From NCBI RefSeq assembly GCF_016124105.1, contig NZ_JADGMQ010000003.1:248001-312000 (forward strand): a stretch of DNA of 64,000 nt, in the 5' to 3' direction. The position numbers were made by a program, and so were the translations under genes. Positions 1 to 9,136 of this stretch are shown here, in pieces (within the stretch, counting starts at the first letter, position 1; every line of letters starts with the position of its first letter). Source of the DNA: Aquamicrobium zhengzhouense (GTDB lineage Bacteria > Pseudomonadota > Alphaproteobacteria > Rhizobiales > Rhizobiaceae). The notes beneath the pieces are model-generated. The model was not told where the DNA came from, ran no database searches, and worked only from the letters and a program-made list of their open reading frames with translations.

Positions 1-243
1 GAAGGCGCGCGTCGAGCGATCGCCGGAATGTCGGCGCTTGCGCACGAACATTTCGTTCAATTCGAAGCTGATGCGAAAGGGTTGCCACCGGCACTGGTCA
101 GCGCATACCTGCCGACGGCGCTGGTTCCTTTGTATCTGGCGAAAATTGGCAACGACAGCCTCGATCCGATGGTCGATGTCGTCGACATTTCGCTGCTACG
201 AAAGCATTTCAAGTTGATTACCAGCGCCTTGCGGCGCTGGTAA
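1..243 (+). CDS. Squalene/phytoene synthase family protein, C-terminal end (partial)
   Basis: The frame is open from base 1 and stops at 243, so only the last 80 residues are present. The ending (a YLPTALVPLYLAKI segment followed by a short basic tail) resembles the C-terminus of trans-isoprenyl diphosphate synthases of the squalene/phytoene type, which condense two prenyl diphosphates head to head. In many Hyphomicrobiales this gene lies directly beside trmFO, as here, and that neighbourhood is a large part of the call. It is convergent with trmFO, with only 4 bases between the two stop codons. The active-site Asp-rich motifs lie outside the window, so activity cannot be judged. Confidence 0.6.
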   Translation, partial: EGARRAIAGMSALAHEHFVQFEADAKGLPPALVSAYLPTALVPLYLAKIGNDSLDPMVDVVDISLLRKHFKLITSALRRW

Positions 244-247
244 TCAT

Positions 248-1669
248 TTACTCGGCTGCGGCCAATCCTTCGCTTTCCAACCAGCGACGGCAATCAGCGA
301 GTGCACGGGCGGACAGCGCCCTTTTCTTCGCGATTGCCTTGTCCTTGCCGCGGAAGCGCCCTTCGAAGCCATCCGGACGCAGTTGCGTGCCAGGTTCAAG
401 TGGCGGGAAGAGGCCGAAGTTCACGTTCATCGGCTGAAAGGAGCGCTTGCCTGGCTCGTCATCTGAGACGATGTGCCCACCGGTGATGTGGCCGAGAAGG
501 GCACCGAAAGCCGTTGTCTGCGGCGGCGTGACAAGTGACCGGCCAAGACGCTGTGCCGCGGCGAAGCGACCCGCGAGAAGACCGATAGCTGCGGATTCGA
601 CGTAGCCCTCGCAGCCTGTAATCTGGCCAGCAAACCGCAGGCCCGGACGGGATTTCAACTGCAGCGATCCATCGAGCAGGATCGGCGAATTGATATAAGT
701 GTTGCGGTGCAGGCCGCCTAGTCGGGCAAATTCTGCATTTTCCAGGCCAGGGATCATGCGGAAGATGCGAACTTGCTCGCCATGCTTCAGCTTCGTCTGG
801 AACCCGACCATGTTGTAGAGGGTACCGAGTGCATTGTCTTGGCGCAGCTGCACGACCGCGTAGGCTTTCACCGTCGGATTGTGGGCGTTAGTCAGCCCCA
901 TTGGCTTCATCGGGCCATGACGCAGTGTCTCTGCGCCGCGCTCTGCCATAATCTCGATCGGCAGACACCCATCAAAATATGGCGTGCCTTCCCATTCCTT
1001 GAACTCGGTTTTGCCGCCAGCGATCAACTCGGCGACGAACTTCTCGTACTGCTCCTTGCTCATCGGGCAGTTGATGTAGTCTTTGCCCGTGCCGCCCGGG
1101 CCGACCTTGTCATAGCGCGACTGGAACCAGGCGACGTTCATATCGATCGAGTCGAAATGAACGATTGGAGCGATTGCGTCGAAGAAGGCCAGAGAATCCG
1201 CGCCGGTCTCCGCGGCAATCGCCTCGGCCAAAGATGGTGCCGTGAGTGGCCCGGTGGAAACAATCGTCAGGTCCCAATCCTGCGGGGGGAGACCGGTGAC
1301 CTCTTCGCGCACGATGGTGACGAGGGGGTGCGATTTCAGTGCGGCAGAGACCCGGTCCGAAAATGCGACGCGGTCGACCGCGAGGGCGCCGCCCGCTGGT
1401 ACCTGGCTCGCATCGCCCGACGCCATGATCAACGAATTGGCCAAGCGCATTTCGGCATGCAAGACGCCAACTGCATTTGTCTCGGCATCATCCGATCTGA
1501 ACGAGTTGGAGCAAACCAGCTCGGCAAGGCCGTCAGTCTGGTGCGCCTCGGTCTCTCTTATGGGACGCATCTCGTGGAGGATTACAGGTACGCCCGCTTG
1601 TGCGAGCTGCCATGATGCTTCGGAACCGGCGAGACCGCCACCAACGACGTGTACAGGAGCTATTGTCAT
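248..1669 (-). CDS. trmFO: tRNA (uracil-5-)-methyltransferase TrmFO
   Basis: This is the folate- and FAD-dependent enzyme that makes 5-methyluridine at position 54 of tRNA using methylenetetrahydrofolate. The protein is 473 residues, normal for the family. The N-terminus carries the FAD-binding [12 protein letters not shown] motif within the first 20 residues, and family landmarks such as CNPxSFRSDD-like and YINCPM segments and the C-terminal NVNFGLFPP block are present. The open frame extends 19 codons upstream to 1726, but the ATG at 1669 puts the dinucleotide-binding strand at the usual distance from the start. It is cytoplasmic and probably constitutive. Confidence 0.95.
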   Translation of the reverse strand: MTIAPVHVVGGGLAGSEASWQLAQAGVPVILHEMRPIRETEAHQTDGLAELVCSNSFRSDDAETNAVGVLHAEMRLANSLIMASGDASQVPAGGALAVDRVAFSDRVSAALKSHPLVTIVREEVTGLPPQDWDLTIVSTGPLTAPSLAEAIAAETGADSLAFFDAIAPIVHFDSIDMNVAWFQSRYDKVGPGGTGKDYINCPMSKEQYEKFVAELIAGGKTEFKEWEGTPYFDGCLPIEIMAERGAETLRHGPMKPMGLTNAHNPTVKAYAVVQLRQDNALGTLYNMVGFQTKLKHGEQVRIFRMIPGLENAEFARLGGLHRNTYINSPILLDGSLQLKSRPGLRFAGQITGCEGYVESAAIGLLAGRFAAAQRLGRSLVTPPQTTAFGALLGHITGGHIVSDDEPGKRSFQPMNVNFGLFPPLEPGTQLRPDGFEGRFRGKDKAIAKKRALSARALADCRRWLESEGLAAAE

Positions 1670-1715
1670 GGAAGGGAAATAATCCGCTACGGGCGTGAAA
1701 GCAAGGAAGCCCGAA

Positions 1716-1758
1716 AACGACAACACCCGCCGGGGGAGGAGGACCGGCGGGTGTCGTT
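1716..1758 (-). ncRNA. CCUCCUCCC-loop hairpin, distal copy (CcsR / cuckoo RNA type)
   Basis: On the minus strand this folds into a long stem (arms 1744-1758 and 1716-1733, with one bulged base) whose loop contains CCTCCTCCC. A T-rich run follows the stem, so it can also serve as a terminator. Tandem hairpins with this anti-Shine-Dalgarno-like loop, located downstream of a DUF1127 gene and processed from the same transcript, are the hallmark of the CcsR/cuckoo small RNAs of Rhodobacter and relatives. Function here is inferred from that family. Confidence 0.75.
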
Positions 1759-1798
1759 TAAGTGGCCCTCAACTGGGAGGAGGAAGTTTTGGGCCTTA

Positions 1799-1829
1799 TT
1801 CGCCGGGTGGGAGGAGGAACCCCGGCGAA
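1799..1829 (-). ncRNA. CCUCCUCCC-loop hairpin, proximal copy (CcsR / cuckoo RNA type)
   Basis: This perfect 9-bp stem (TTCGCCGGG with CCCGGCGAA) closes a loop containing CCTCCTCCC on the minus strand. It starts 14 bases after the stop codon of the DUF1127 gene and precedes the second, longer hairpin. The repeated loop motif in two hairpins with unrelated stems argues for selection on the loop rather than for simple terminators. Confidence 0.75.
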
Positions 1830-1842
1830 AACTGAATTCTTT

Positions 1843-1983
1843 TTAGACCGACTTGCGGGCGATGAACGGGATGTCACCGCGGGCGATGCCCAAGTCGTGA
1901 AGTTCACGATTGGAAAGGCGGCTCAGCTCGTTGACGGTGTCACGGTAGCGGCGCCAATTGCGGAAATTGCGGATCAAGTTCAT
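1843..1983 (-). CDS. DUF1127 small arginine-rich protein
   Basis: A 46-residue protein starting MNLIRNFRNWRRYRD and containing the DUF1127 core (LSxxxLHDLGIARGDI). The start is supported by an AGGTGAC ribosome-binding site 4 bases before the ATG. Proteins of this family are small and basic; one Rhodobacter member (CcaF1) has been reported to bind RNA and to act in maturation of the small RNAs encoded downstream. The two CCUCCUCCC hairpins follow immediately, reproducing that arrangement. In other species such genes are stress-induced, but no promoter could be assigned confidently here. Confidence 0.88.
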   Translation of the reverse strand: MNLIRNFRNWRRYRDTVNELSRLSNRELHDLGIARGDIPFIARKSV

Positions 1984-2230
1984 TTCGTCACCTAGAGAAG
2001 CTTTTGTGTTTCGTTGTTCTTGCGATGATTGGTAGATAGGTCCGTAGCTTCTTCTTTTGAAGTGCTACTAGTGCATGGCACCAATGCGTTTTGTGCATTG
2101 CAGCATTAATGCGCATCTACCGTTGGGGCAGGACAATGGCGGATGTCTCCTATGTGGCCGTATTTGCGACATAAATTGGTCTGGATGTCGCTATGTTGCA
2201 CGCCAGCATCGTCGCTGCGCAGAGGATGAG

Positions 2231-3343
2231 ATGGTGAGTTACGCAAGTAAGGTCAAGCGGGACATAGAGCGGTGGGTTGAGGCCGGCATTATCGGGTCCG
2301 ATACGGGTTCGAAACTTGCGGCCGATGTTGCGCAACACCATCGCGGAGCGTCACTCGGTGCTATGCTCGCAACGATGGCCTCCGCACTGCTGGCAGCATC
2401 GATATTGATTTTCATTGCGGCGAACTGGGAGGTGATACCGCGTCTGACGCGAGTAGCGTTCCTGTTCCTGCTAATTCTGGTTGGGTATGTATCCGGTGCC
2501 ATTCTGAAGTTGCGCGAGCATGGTACCTTTGGTGAGGTTGCCTGGGTGCTCGCAGCAGTCAGCTTTGGCGCGGCAATAGCATTGACCAGCCAGATGTATC
2601 ACATCTCCGGCGATGAGACGCAGGCACTGATAATGTGGTGTGTGGGCACAGGTTTTGCGGCGGCCGTGCTTCAGTCTCGCTACCTTACGGTCTTGGCAGC
2701 GCTCCTGGCAATTTGCTGGATGACCGTAGCCGTTTCAGAGAACGCCTCGAAGGCGACGTCTCTTTCACTTCAATATCTCGGCCTCGGGTCCACGGTTTAT
2801 GCGATCTCGTATTGGACTAGGAGCAGAGCGGCGCGGCAAATCCTGGTAGTCTCGCTTTCTCTGCTGGGGTTCTTGAACTTCTTGCACGAACCCGCCTTGG
2901 CGTATCCCATGGTACTTGGCGGAGGCGGCGTTGCGTTGTTCCTGCTCTCGGTATGGAAGCCGGTTTTCGTTCAGCGATGGCTGGGTCTGGGATCGAGTGG
3001 ATCCGTTCTCGGACTTCTCGCATTTATAACCGCGGCGGGGATGGCGCAGCTGGATTATATCGATACCGACGGATTCCTGTTCGCATCCGCTGCGGTATTC
3101 ATCGGTCTGGTCGGGGCAATGCTGCTTTCCGGACGGGACAACAGGTCGCTTCGTTGGCTGGTGTACCTCACGTTCAGCGCCGAACTGGCGGTTGTTTACC
3201 TTGTAATGATCGGGACGATGCTAGGTACAGCCGGGTTCTTCCTGGTAGGCGGGCTTGTTCTGGCGGCCCTCGCCTGGTTCATCAGTCGATTTGAGCGGCA
3301 GATACGGGGCGACCGATACAACGAAGGAGGATGGGCTCAATGA
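2231..3343 (+). CDS. DUF2157 multi-spanning membrane protein
   Basis: The 370-residue product has a cytoplasmic N-terminal helix pair (about residues 1-45, beginning MVSYASKVKRDIERW) followed by about ten hydrophobic segments, matching the DUF2157 family of inner-membrane proteins of unknown function. The frame is open from 2075, but the ATG at 2231 begins exactly where family similarity begins. Its stop overlaps the start of the following GDYXXLXY gene (ATGA), so the two are translationally coupled. This pairing is a recurrent one, suggesting a joint membrane complex, but no biochemical role is known. Confidence 0.85.
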   Translation: MVSYASKVKRDIERWVEAGIIGSDTGSKLAADVAQHHRGASLGAMLATMASALLAASILIFIAANWEVIPRLTRVAFLFLLILVGYVSGAILKLREHGTFGEVAWVLAAVSFGAAIALTSQMYHISGDETQALIMWCVGTGFAAAVLQSRYLTVLAALLAICWMTVAVSENASKATSLSLQYLGLGSTVYAISYWTRSRAARQILVVSLSLLGFLNFLHEPALAYPMVLGGGGVALFLLSVWKPVFVQRWLGLGSSGSVLGLLAFITAAGMAQLDYIDTDGFLFASAAVFIGLVGAMLLSGRDNRSLRWLVYLTFSAELAVVYLVMIGTMLGTAGFFLVGGLVLAALAWFISRFERQIRGDRYNEGGWAQ

Positions 3344-3915
3344 CGAGACGTTGGCTGATTATCCTCGCGTTTCTGGTTGCTGCCGCGCAGATCTCCGTCT
3401 TGAGTTGGACCATCTTAGGCCGGGCTTCCATCTTGCGCGATGGAAGCGAGATCGTGCTCTCCGTGGAGCCTGTCGACCCACGTGACTTGCTGAGAGGTGA
3501 CTACGTCACTCTTGCCTACAACATCAGCGATATTCCGCTAGAGCTTTTCAGCGATCTCGCAAACGGTGGAAGTACTGTTGCTGAAACGGTCTATGTCCGT
3601 CTGCGGCCGGGCGGGGAGGGGATCTGGGCGCCGATTGCAGCATCGGTAGGTGCGCCCTTGTCAAATCCTCCATTGGCGGATGAGGTCGATATTCGCGGCC
3701 ACGCCCGTGTAAATGTCCATTCGCGCCAAGAGACAGTGCGAGTACGATATGGCATTGAGCGATATTACGTACCCGAAGGCGAAGGCCGTGAAATCGAGCG
3801 CAATCTGGGGCTAGGGTCGTTTACCGTACGGGTGGCTGTCGCGGCGGACGGAGCCTCGCAGATCAAGTCGCTGCATGACGGGGACAGAATGCTTTATCAG
3901 GAGCCCTTGTATTAA
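3340..3915 (+). CDS. GDYXXLXY domain protein
   Basis: The 191-residue protein has one N-terminal membrane anchor (about residues 4-24) and then an exported domain containing the family signature RGDYVTLAY near residue 50. The ATG at 3340 is preferred over the one at 3331 because the GGAGG box at 3325-3330 sits 9-10 bases before it and because it gives the ATGA overlap with the DUF2157 gene. The family is named for the motif and has no assigned function; coupling to DUF2157 is its most consistent genomic context. Confidence 0.88.
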   Translation: MTRRWLIILAFLVAAAQISVLSWTILGRASILRDGSEIVLSVEPVDPRDLLRGDYVTLAYNISDIPLELFSDLANGGSTVAETVYVRLRPGGEGIWAPIAASVGAPLSNPPLADEVDIRGHARVNVHSRQETVRVRYGIERYYVPEGEGREIERNLGLGSFTVRVAVAADGASQIKSLHDGDRMLYQEPLY

Positions 3916-3936
3916 GGGGTTTTGATCGCGTCATCG

Positions 3937-4980
3937 TTAGGTCTCTCGAGCGTCATCCGGTCTGCCGTGTCTCTTGGCCAAATGGCGTCGATCATCAATC
4001 GACGACAATAGGACTGCGATCCCGACGCCAACGGCGACGCCCAAAACGGTGTCCAATACGCGTTCAGGAGCCATTTGCGCACCAGCCGATTGCGGAGCGG
4101 CTAGCTGCGTCATCAGCAAAGCCATGGGCGTGACCAGTACCTGTCCGATTGCGTAATTGTAGCCAATAACAATCTCAGTAAGGATCTGCAGTCCCACCAA
4201 GACACCGATAATCACCCAGGCAGACGGATCTTGTACCAACACTCCCCAAGCCAGAAACGCGCCCACCACTGTTCCGGCCGTCCGCTGCAAGGCGCGGTTC
4301 ATATTGATGTGGAGGTTGGTTCCCTGAAGGACAGCAAGCGCACCCATGGCAGCCCAAGCAGGGTGGTTCGCACCAAGTAGATAACTTGTGAATGCGGCAA
4401 TGCCGGCACCGACACTCGCGCGCCCTGCCATCGTCAGAAGATGAGGGATGGGTAGTTTCGGCGTGCCGGGGCCCGGAGCTTCGGATGGATGCGTATAGCG
4501 GAACCGCTCGGTCGCGGCGCAGATGAACAAGGCCAGAAGTGCGACGGCTGTCGTCGCAGCAGTCCGCTCAATTACTTGATCAAAACTCAAGCCGTCCGAC
4601 ATGGATGCAGCGCCGGCAAACACGAAGATCAAGGGGCCGGGCGGGCCGAATCCGAAAACCAGCCCGACGAAAAGAAAGATGCCGCATGACAAGGCCAGTA
4701 GGCAAAGCTGGAACGTATAGGACATGCCGAGCCACGCGACGGCGGACATCGAGAAGACAGCAGTTACCTGGCAAATCAGGCACAAAAACACGATCATATT
4801 GCGATCGCGGCGCGGCGCAAATCGACCAAATAGCGCGACCAGGGCGCCCAGTGATGCGAACCCCACGAGATGAGGCCACGCGGAAAGCAGGACGAGTGGC
4901 AGAGCTATGGCTGCGGTGATCCCGCCCTGCAGTCCGGCGAGTAGGGAGTTTCGAATCGAAGGTTGCTCGGCCACCGTCAT
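3937..4980 (-). CDS. FUSC-family inner-membrane protein (aromatic acid exporter-like)
   Basis: The 347-residue product has two blocks of hydrophobic helices (about residues 12-150 and 185-330), each resembling the FUSC / aromatic acid exporter membrane domain, with the second containing the HPAWAAMGALAVLQGT segment common in this family. The open frame begins at 5295, but the ATG at 4980 is preceded by a GCAGGA ribosome-binding site, while the upstream part is low-complexity and basic. Unlike AaeB-type pumps it lacks a large cytoplasmic domain. The substrate is unknown. It is convergent with the GDYXXLXY gene. Confidence 0.7.
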   Translation of the reverse strand: MTVAEQPSIRNSLLAGLQGGITAAIALPLVLLSAWPHLVGFASLGALVALFGRFAPRRDRNMIVFLCLICQVTAVFSMSAVAWLGMSYTFQLCLLALSCGIFLFVGLVFGFGPPGPLIFVFAGAASMSDGLSFDQVIERTAATTAVALLALFICAATERFRYTHPSEAPGPGTPKLPIPHLLTMAGRASVGAGIAAFTSYLLGANHPAWAAMGALAVLQGTNLHINMNRALQRTAGTVVGAFLAWGVLVQDPSAWVIIGVLVGLQILTEIVIGYNYAIGQVLVTPMALLMTQLAAPQSAGAQMAPERVLDTVLGVAVGVGIAVLLSSIDDRRHLAKRHGRPDDARET

Positions 4981-5356
4981 GCTGTCCTGCACCTGACGCA
5001 GGTTCATCAGGTGACGTGCCGCCTGGCGCCGGGAGTGTGTGCTGGACCGTTTTTTCATCTCATGTGCCGCTAAAATCTTTCTCGTGCACGTGCTGCTCTG
5101 GGTGTTCCGTTTGCAGAAAGCAGAACTGACTTGACCGGATCGCTGCTTCTCATTTCTAGCGCAACCACGAACACCTGCGGGCGGAGGATCAGGCGCAAGG
5201 TCGGCAACTTGGTAGCCAGGATAGTAGAAGTGCCAGGCGCGCGACGGAATTGAGTTTGAACCCACCAAAAGAAAGGACGGGATCGCCGATCCCATCCTTC
5301 CAAGTTCATTACAGCAATCTTAAGGCGTGAGCGGCCGGAGCCGTCAGCGGAAAGCC

Positions 5357-5653
5357 TTAGTGGGCTGCCCGGATACCCGTAGCTTCGACGCCGTTAACGT
5401 AGTTGTCGCTGCCATAGTCAACAAAAGTCGGGTTCTGGCTGTTCCAGGAGATGCTGACACGCTGGCCGGTCTGAAACTGCGAAAGGTCTACGTGAGAAGG
5501 CAGCTTGTATGCGTCGCCGCCACGGATGCGGAGGGTGTTCGCGGAGCTGTTCATGCTCTCGATGTATCCGGTGCTCTCGAACGATGCAGCGGTAGCGAGG
5601 GTCGGAGCGATAAGGGTGGAAGCAGCAATTGCAGCAGCAAAAAGAGTACGCAT
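5357..5653 (-). CDS. DUF1344 exported small protein
   Basis: The 98-residue protein starts with a clear signal peptide (MRTLFAAAIAASTLIAPTLATA, cleavage near residue 22) followed by a small beta-rich domain with the DUF1344 pattern: GYIESMNSSANTLRI, then YKLPSHVDLSQFQTGQRVSI. Such proteins are periplasmic and common in Hyphomicrobiales; function is unknown. It is divergent from the LysR gene at 5792 across 138 bases, so that regulator is the obvious candidate for its control. Confidence 0.85.
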   Translation of the reverse strand: MRTLFAAAIAASTLIAPTLATAASFESTGYIESMNSSANTLRIRGGDAYKLPSHVDLSQFQTGQRVSISWNSQNPTFVDYGSDNYVNGVEATGIRAAH

Positions 5654-5791
5654 TATCTATTTCTTTCAATGTCTTATTGGTTGGAGGGAGGGGGTGTCCA
5701 ACCGATGTGATGTTGATATATGCTTGATCTGATCGGAAAAAACGGTACGAAATCCGGATACCTTGTCCGGTAATTCCGAAGAGTGTGTGCA

Positions 5792-6691
5792 ATGAAGCCC
5801 GATTTCATGGAGGCGCGAGCCTTTGTTGCTATCGTAGATTCCGGCAGCTTCGTCATGGCGTCGAAGCAGCTGCGCCTATCGCCTTCACGTGTCAGCGAGC
5901 TTCTGATGAACTTCGAAGAGCGCTTGGGAGTTCGTCTGGTCGAGCGTACTACTCGCTCTGTAAGTCCTACTCTTGCAGGCGAGATGCTGTACGCGCGCCT
6001 GAGCCCGCTTCTGGATGAATTCGTCCACACGCTGGAAAGAACGCGGGAGTTCAACGGCAGTGTCGCCGGTCTCCTCCGTCTGACGGTTGCGCCGCCAGCA
6101 GCTGATTCACTCCTTGCGCCACACTTGTCCGAGTTCCTCAGCATGTACCCGGACGTCAGCGTCGAATTGTCGGTCGATGGGGATCGTGTCGACATTGTCA
6201 CTGAGCGCTTCGACGCGGGAATCCGGTTCGGAGGTTTGGTTCACAAGGACATGATCGCGGTCAAGATCAGCGAACCTATTCCGCTGGTCGTCGTGGCTTC
6301 ACCGGAATATCTGGCGAAACATGGCACTCCGGCATCACCCCATGAACTTGAAAATCACTGCTGCTTCAATGTGCGGTTGGCTGGAGGCGCCGCACTTCCA
6401 TGGCGCTTTCAGCAAGATGGAAAGAGCATGGAGATGCAGTTTGAAGGGCGTATCATCGTCAACAAAACCGGCATGCAGATCAAAGCGGCCGAAGATGGAC
6501 TGGGCCTTTTCCAGTCTCCGCGTAGCGCCGTGGCCGAGGCGCTGAAATCTGGAAAGCTTGTAACCGTTCTGGATGACTATGCGCCGCCGGCCCTGGATGG
6601 CTTCTATCTCTATTATCCCAGCCGACGCCTCATCAGACCGGCGCTGAAAGCGCTGGTTGATTTCCTGCGGCAGAAGCGTCGAGAGATTTGA
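5792..6691 (+). CDS. LysR-family transcriptional regulator
   Basis: The 299-residue product has an N-terminal winged helix-turn-helix (about residues 4-63, with the conserved SRVSELLMNFEERLGVRLVERTTR region) and a substrate-binding domain of the periplasmic-binding-protein fold (about 90-295, including the IRFG and VVVASPEYLAKHG segments). This is the large CrgA/DmlR-like subgroup. ATG 5792 is preferred to the GTG at 5783. It is transcribed away from the DUF1344 gene and may repress or activate it and itself from the shared 138-base region. The inducer is unknown. Confidence 0.88.
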   Translation: MKPDFMEARAFVAIVDSGSFVMASKQLRLSPSRVSELLMNFEERLGVRLVERTTRSVSPTLAGEMLYARLSPLLDEFVHTLERTREFNGSVAGLLRLTVAPPAADSLLAPHLSEFLSMYPDVSVELSVDGDRVDIVTERFDAGIRFGGLVHKDMIAVKISEPIPLVVVASPEYLAKHGTPASPHELENHCCFNVRLAGGAALPWRFQQDGKSMEMQFEGRIIVNKTGMQIKAAEDGLGLFQSPRSAVAEALKSGKLVTVLDDYAPPALDGFYLYYPSRRLIRPALKALVDFLRQKRREI

Positions 6692-6692
6692 A

Positions 6693-6777
6693 TGGTGCGG
6701 GCGGAGGGACTTGAACCCCCATGCCTTGCGGCGCTTGATCCTAAGTCAAGTGCGTATACCAATTTCGCCACGCCCGC
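6693..6777 (-). tRNA. tRNA-Leu(UAG)
   Basis: Read on the minus strand this gives an 85-base tRNA with a GCGGGCG/CGCCCGC acceptor stem, discriminator A and an encoded CCA (complement of 6693-6695). The anticodon loop is CTTAGGA within a CTTGA/TCAAG stem, so the anticodon is UAG, decoding CUA. The long variable arm is that of a class II leucine tRNA, and the T-loop GGTTCAAGTCC is present. It starts 2 bases after the LysR stop codon on the opposite strand. Confidence 0.96.
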
Positions 6778-7175
6778 ACGGCGCTGTCACTAGGATATAT
6801 CGATGTGCGCTGCAAGTGCTGAATTGCAGGGAAGATCACTGGATGTGAAAATACGCGTGAACAACCGACATCCGGTCCTCAAAATGCATGGTGAGCCAAC
6901 TGGCTCAGAAAAAGGGATTTTAAGCTAAGCAATTTAGCCGGAAACGCTGGCGTTTGCCCTAAAACTGGCTATATAGGGGCGCGATTTGTGCTGCCAGAAG
7001 CGGCGCCAATCCGGGGAATAGGTCGGTCAGTGACGGAATATTGTGGGCTTCTGCAACATGTTTTGCGCACGCCAGCCAAGATTCCCCTACCATCCCGTCC
7101 CCCGGTACGCTATTCCCGCACGCTGAACGGCGAGCCGCCGTCCCCGGCGGCTATGACGAAGACAAAGGTTTTGAG
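6778..7175 (+). other. 398-base intergenic region before tig
   Basis: No gene is supported here. The reading frame of tig is open back to 7041 but that upstream part shows no similarity to trigger factor. The region should hold the promoters of tig and of the tRNA on the opposite strand. I see no convincing riboswitch or repeat. Confidence 0.4.
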
Positions 7176-8657
7176 ATGCAGGTTACCGAAACGCTCAACA
7201 CGGGGCTGAAGCGCCAGATCAAGGTGATCGTCCCAGCCTCCGACCTGGAAGCCAAGCTCACTGAGCGGCTTTTCGCGGCAAAGGACAAGGCACGCATCAA
7301 CGGCTTCCGGCCTGGCAAGGTGCCGATCCAGCACCTGCGCAAGATGTACGGCAAGTCGTTCATGGCTGAAGTCGTGAATGAGATCCTGAACAATTCCACC
7401 CGCTCGATTCTTGAGGAGCGTGGTGAGAAGGCGGCGATGCAGCCTGAGGTCATCATGACCGAGGACGAGGCTGAGGCCGACAAGATCCTCGCCGGCGGTG
7501 CTGATTTCGAATTCTCGCTGGAGTACGAAATTCTGCCGGAAATCGAGCAGAAGGACCTGTCCTCGATCAAGATCTCGCGTCTCGTCTACGACGTTCCGGA
7601 AGAAGAAGTAACCGAACACGTTGAGCAGGTTGCCAATTCGGCTCGCACCTTCGAGGAGAAGAAGGGCAAGGCTGAGAGCGGCGACAAGGTCACGTTCGAC
7701 TACCTCGGCAAGATCGATGGTGTTGCTTTCGAAGGCGGCGCTGCAGAAGATTCTGACCTCGTGCTGGGTTCCAACCAGTTTATCCCTGGTTTCGAAGATC
7801 AGCTGATCGGCGTGAAGGCCGGCGAAGAGAAGGTGATCACTGTTAACTTCCCGGAGCAGTATCCGGCCGCGCACCTTGCGGGTAAGGAAGCCACCTTCGA
7901 TATCAAGGTCAAGGCTGTTGCCAAGCCGGCGGCGCTTGAGATCAATGACGAAGTCGCAAAGCAGCTTGGCCTCGAAAGTGTCGAGAAGCTTCGTGAAGTC
8001 GTAAAGGGTCAGATCGAGAGCCAGTACGGCGCGGTTACCCGCCAGAAGGCGAAGCGCCAGCTGCTTGACGCGCTCGACGAAGCTTACAAGTTCGAAGCTC
8101 CGTCCAAGCTGGTTGAGGCCGAGTTCAATAACATCTGGGCGCAGGTCAATAACGACCTCGCACAGGCTGGTCGCACTTTCGCTGACGAAGACACCACCGA
8201 AGAAGAGGCCCGCGCTGAGTATCAGCGTCTGGCAGAGCGCCGCGTCCGCCTTGGTCTGGTTCTGGCTGATATCGGTGAGAAGGCTGGTGTTGAGGTATCT
8301 GATGACGAGCTGCAGCGCTCGCTGTTCGATCAGATCCGTCGCGTCCCGGCCAGCCAGCAGCAGCAGGTCTACGAATTCTACCGTAGCAACCCGAATGCGC
8401 TCGCTTCCATCCGCGCACCTCTTTTCGAAGAGAAGGTTGTTGATCACCTGCTCGGCGTAATCACCGTCGATGACCAGAAGGTCTCCAAGGAAGAGCTTCT
8501 CGCAGACGACGAAGAGAACGCAGAAGCTGCGGAAGAGAAGAAGCCGGCGAAGAAGGCGGCTTCGAAGTCCAAGGCTGCAGATGAGGCAGGCGAAGGCGAA
8601 GCCAAGAAGAAGGCAGCGCCGAAGAAAAAAGCTGCCAAGGACGAAGCTTCCGAGTAA
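7176..8657 (+). CDS. tig: Trigger factor, ribosome-associated chaperone and prolyl isomerase
   Basis: The 493-residue protein has the three trigger-factor parts: an N-terminal ribosome-binding domain with the GFRPGKVP signature near residue 43, an FKBP-type peptidyl-prolyl isomerase domain (about 160-250, [14 protein letters not shown] onward), and a helical C-terminal chaperone domain. The ATG at 7176 begins [14 protein letters not shown], the standard start. The last 45 residues are a low-complexity Lys/Ala/Glu tail that is longer than in enterobacteria but usual in alphaproteobacteria. It docks at the ribosome exit tunnel and shields nascent chains. A strong terminator follows. Confidence 0.97.
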   Translation: MQVTETLNTGLKRQIKVIVPASDLEAKLTERLFAAKDKARINGFRPGKVPIQHLRKMYGKSFMAEVVNEILNNSTRSILEERGEKAAMQPEVIMTEDEAEADKILAGGADFEFSLEYEILPEIEQKDLSSIKISRLVYDVPEEEVTEHVEQVANSARTFEEKKGKAESGDKVTFDYLGKIDGVAFEGGAAEDSDLVLGSNQFIPGFEDQLIGVKAGEEKVITVNFPEQYPAAHLAGKEATFDIKVKAVAKPAALEINDEVAKQLGLESVEKLREVVKGQIESQYGAVTRQKAKRQLLDALDEAYKFEAPSKLVEAEFNNIWAQVNNDLAQAGRTFADEDTTEEEARAEYQRLAERRVRLGLVLADIGEKAGVEVSDDELQRSLFDQIRRVPASQQQQVYEFYRSNPNALASIRAPLFEEKVVDHLLGVITVDDQKVSKEELLADDEENAEAAEEKKPAKKAASKSKAADEAGEGEAKKKAAPKKKAAKDEASE

Positions 8658-8677
8658 GCGTTTCTTGCATCAATTCG

Positions 8678-8704
8678 AAAAGGCCACCTTCGGGTGGCCT
8701 TTTT
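8678..8704 (+). terminator. Rho-independent terminator of tig
   Basis: A GC-rich 8-bp stem (AGGCCACC with GGTGGCCT) closes a TTCG tetraloop and is flanked by AAA upstream and a T-run at 8699-8705. It starts about 20 bases after the tig stop. Confidence 0.93.
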
Positions 8705-8720
8705 GTTGCGACGTCTACCA

Positions 8721-8882
8721 TCAAATCAGTTGCAAGCCCCTGAGGCTTGAATGGCCGTTCTTGCCGACGATGATGTGGTCGTGCACAACGATGTTGAGCG
8801 GCCTGGTGGTCGCGATGATCGTCTTCGTCATCTCGATGTCCGCACGGGAAGGGGTAGGGTCGCCGGAAGGATGATTGTGCAC
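8721..8882 (-). pseudogene. radC: radC 3' fragment (JAB/MPN domain), truncated
   Basis: On the minus strand these 53 codons plus stop encode the C-terminal part of Rad[17 protein letters not shown] (the metal-binding HxH...D of the JAB domain), then [16 protein letters not shown] and the terminal GLQLI. Similarity stops abruptly: the codon before the GTG-CAC of VHN is TAG, and from 8884 the DNA becomes AT-rich and unrelated. The N-terminal two-thirds of radC is not in the window. Either a chromosomal radC was split by insertion of the accessory block, or this is the relic of a mobile-element radC; the abrupt edge marks the border of the island in both cases. Confidence 0.88.
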
Positions 8883-8883
8883 C

Positions 8884-9136
8884 TATCGTCTTTCTAAAAA
8901 ATCCATAGAATAATCAATATGTTAATATGAATACTGGTGGGAGTGGAGCCGTTAATTGGGGTATGCAACTCGCCTCGATCCATCGAAATTCCGGTGCGCC
9001 CCGGCCGGTCCCGCAAGGGCCCGGACTTACACGCTAACGCATGACTTTTCTGGCCCAAAGCCACGGAACGAACAAGGGCCGATCTCCGATGAGCCTACCG
9101 GCCGCAGCCGTCACGCTTCGAAAGCCGGCCCTCATT
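8884..9136. other. AT-rich island border without genes
   Basis: The first 60 bases after the radC break are strongly AT-rich, unlike both sides. A 94-codon frame on the plus strand (8956-9240) overlaps the AlpA-like gene antisense and shows no recognisable features, so it is not called. No integrase or inverted terminal repeat could be recognised. Confidence 0.4.

Noticed and set aside
773-1615. 280-codon plus-strand frame inside trmFO
   Set aside because: It is antisense to trmFO and has no start context or domain.
6693-6777. tRNA-Leu as an integration site for the island
   Set aside because: No duplicated tRNA 3' end was seen at the borders, and tig lies intact between the tRNA and the radC break.
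7110-8447. 445-codon minus-strand frame opposite tig
   Set aside because: It is the antisense of trigger factor with strongly biased Leu/Asp/Arg composition and no motifs.
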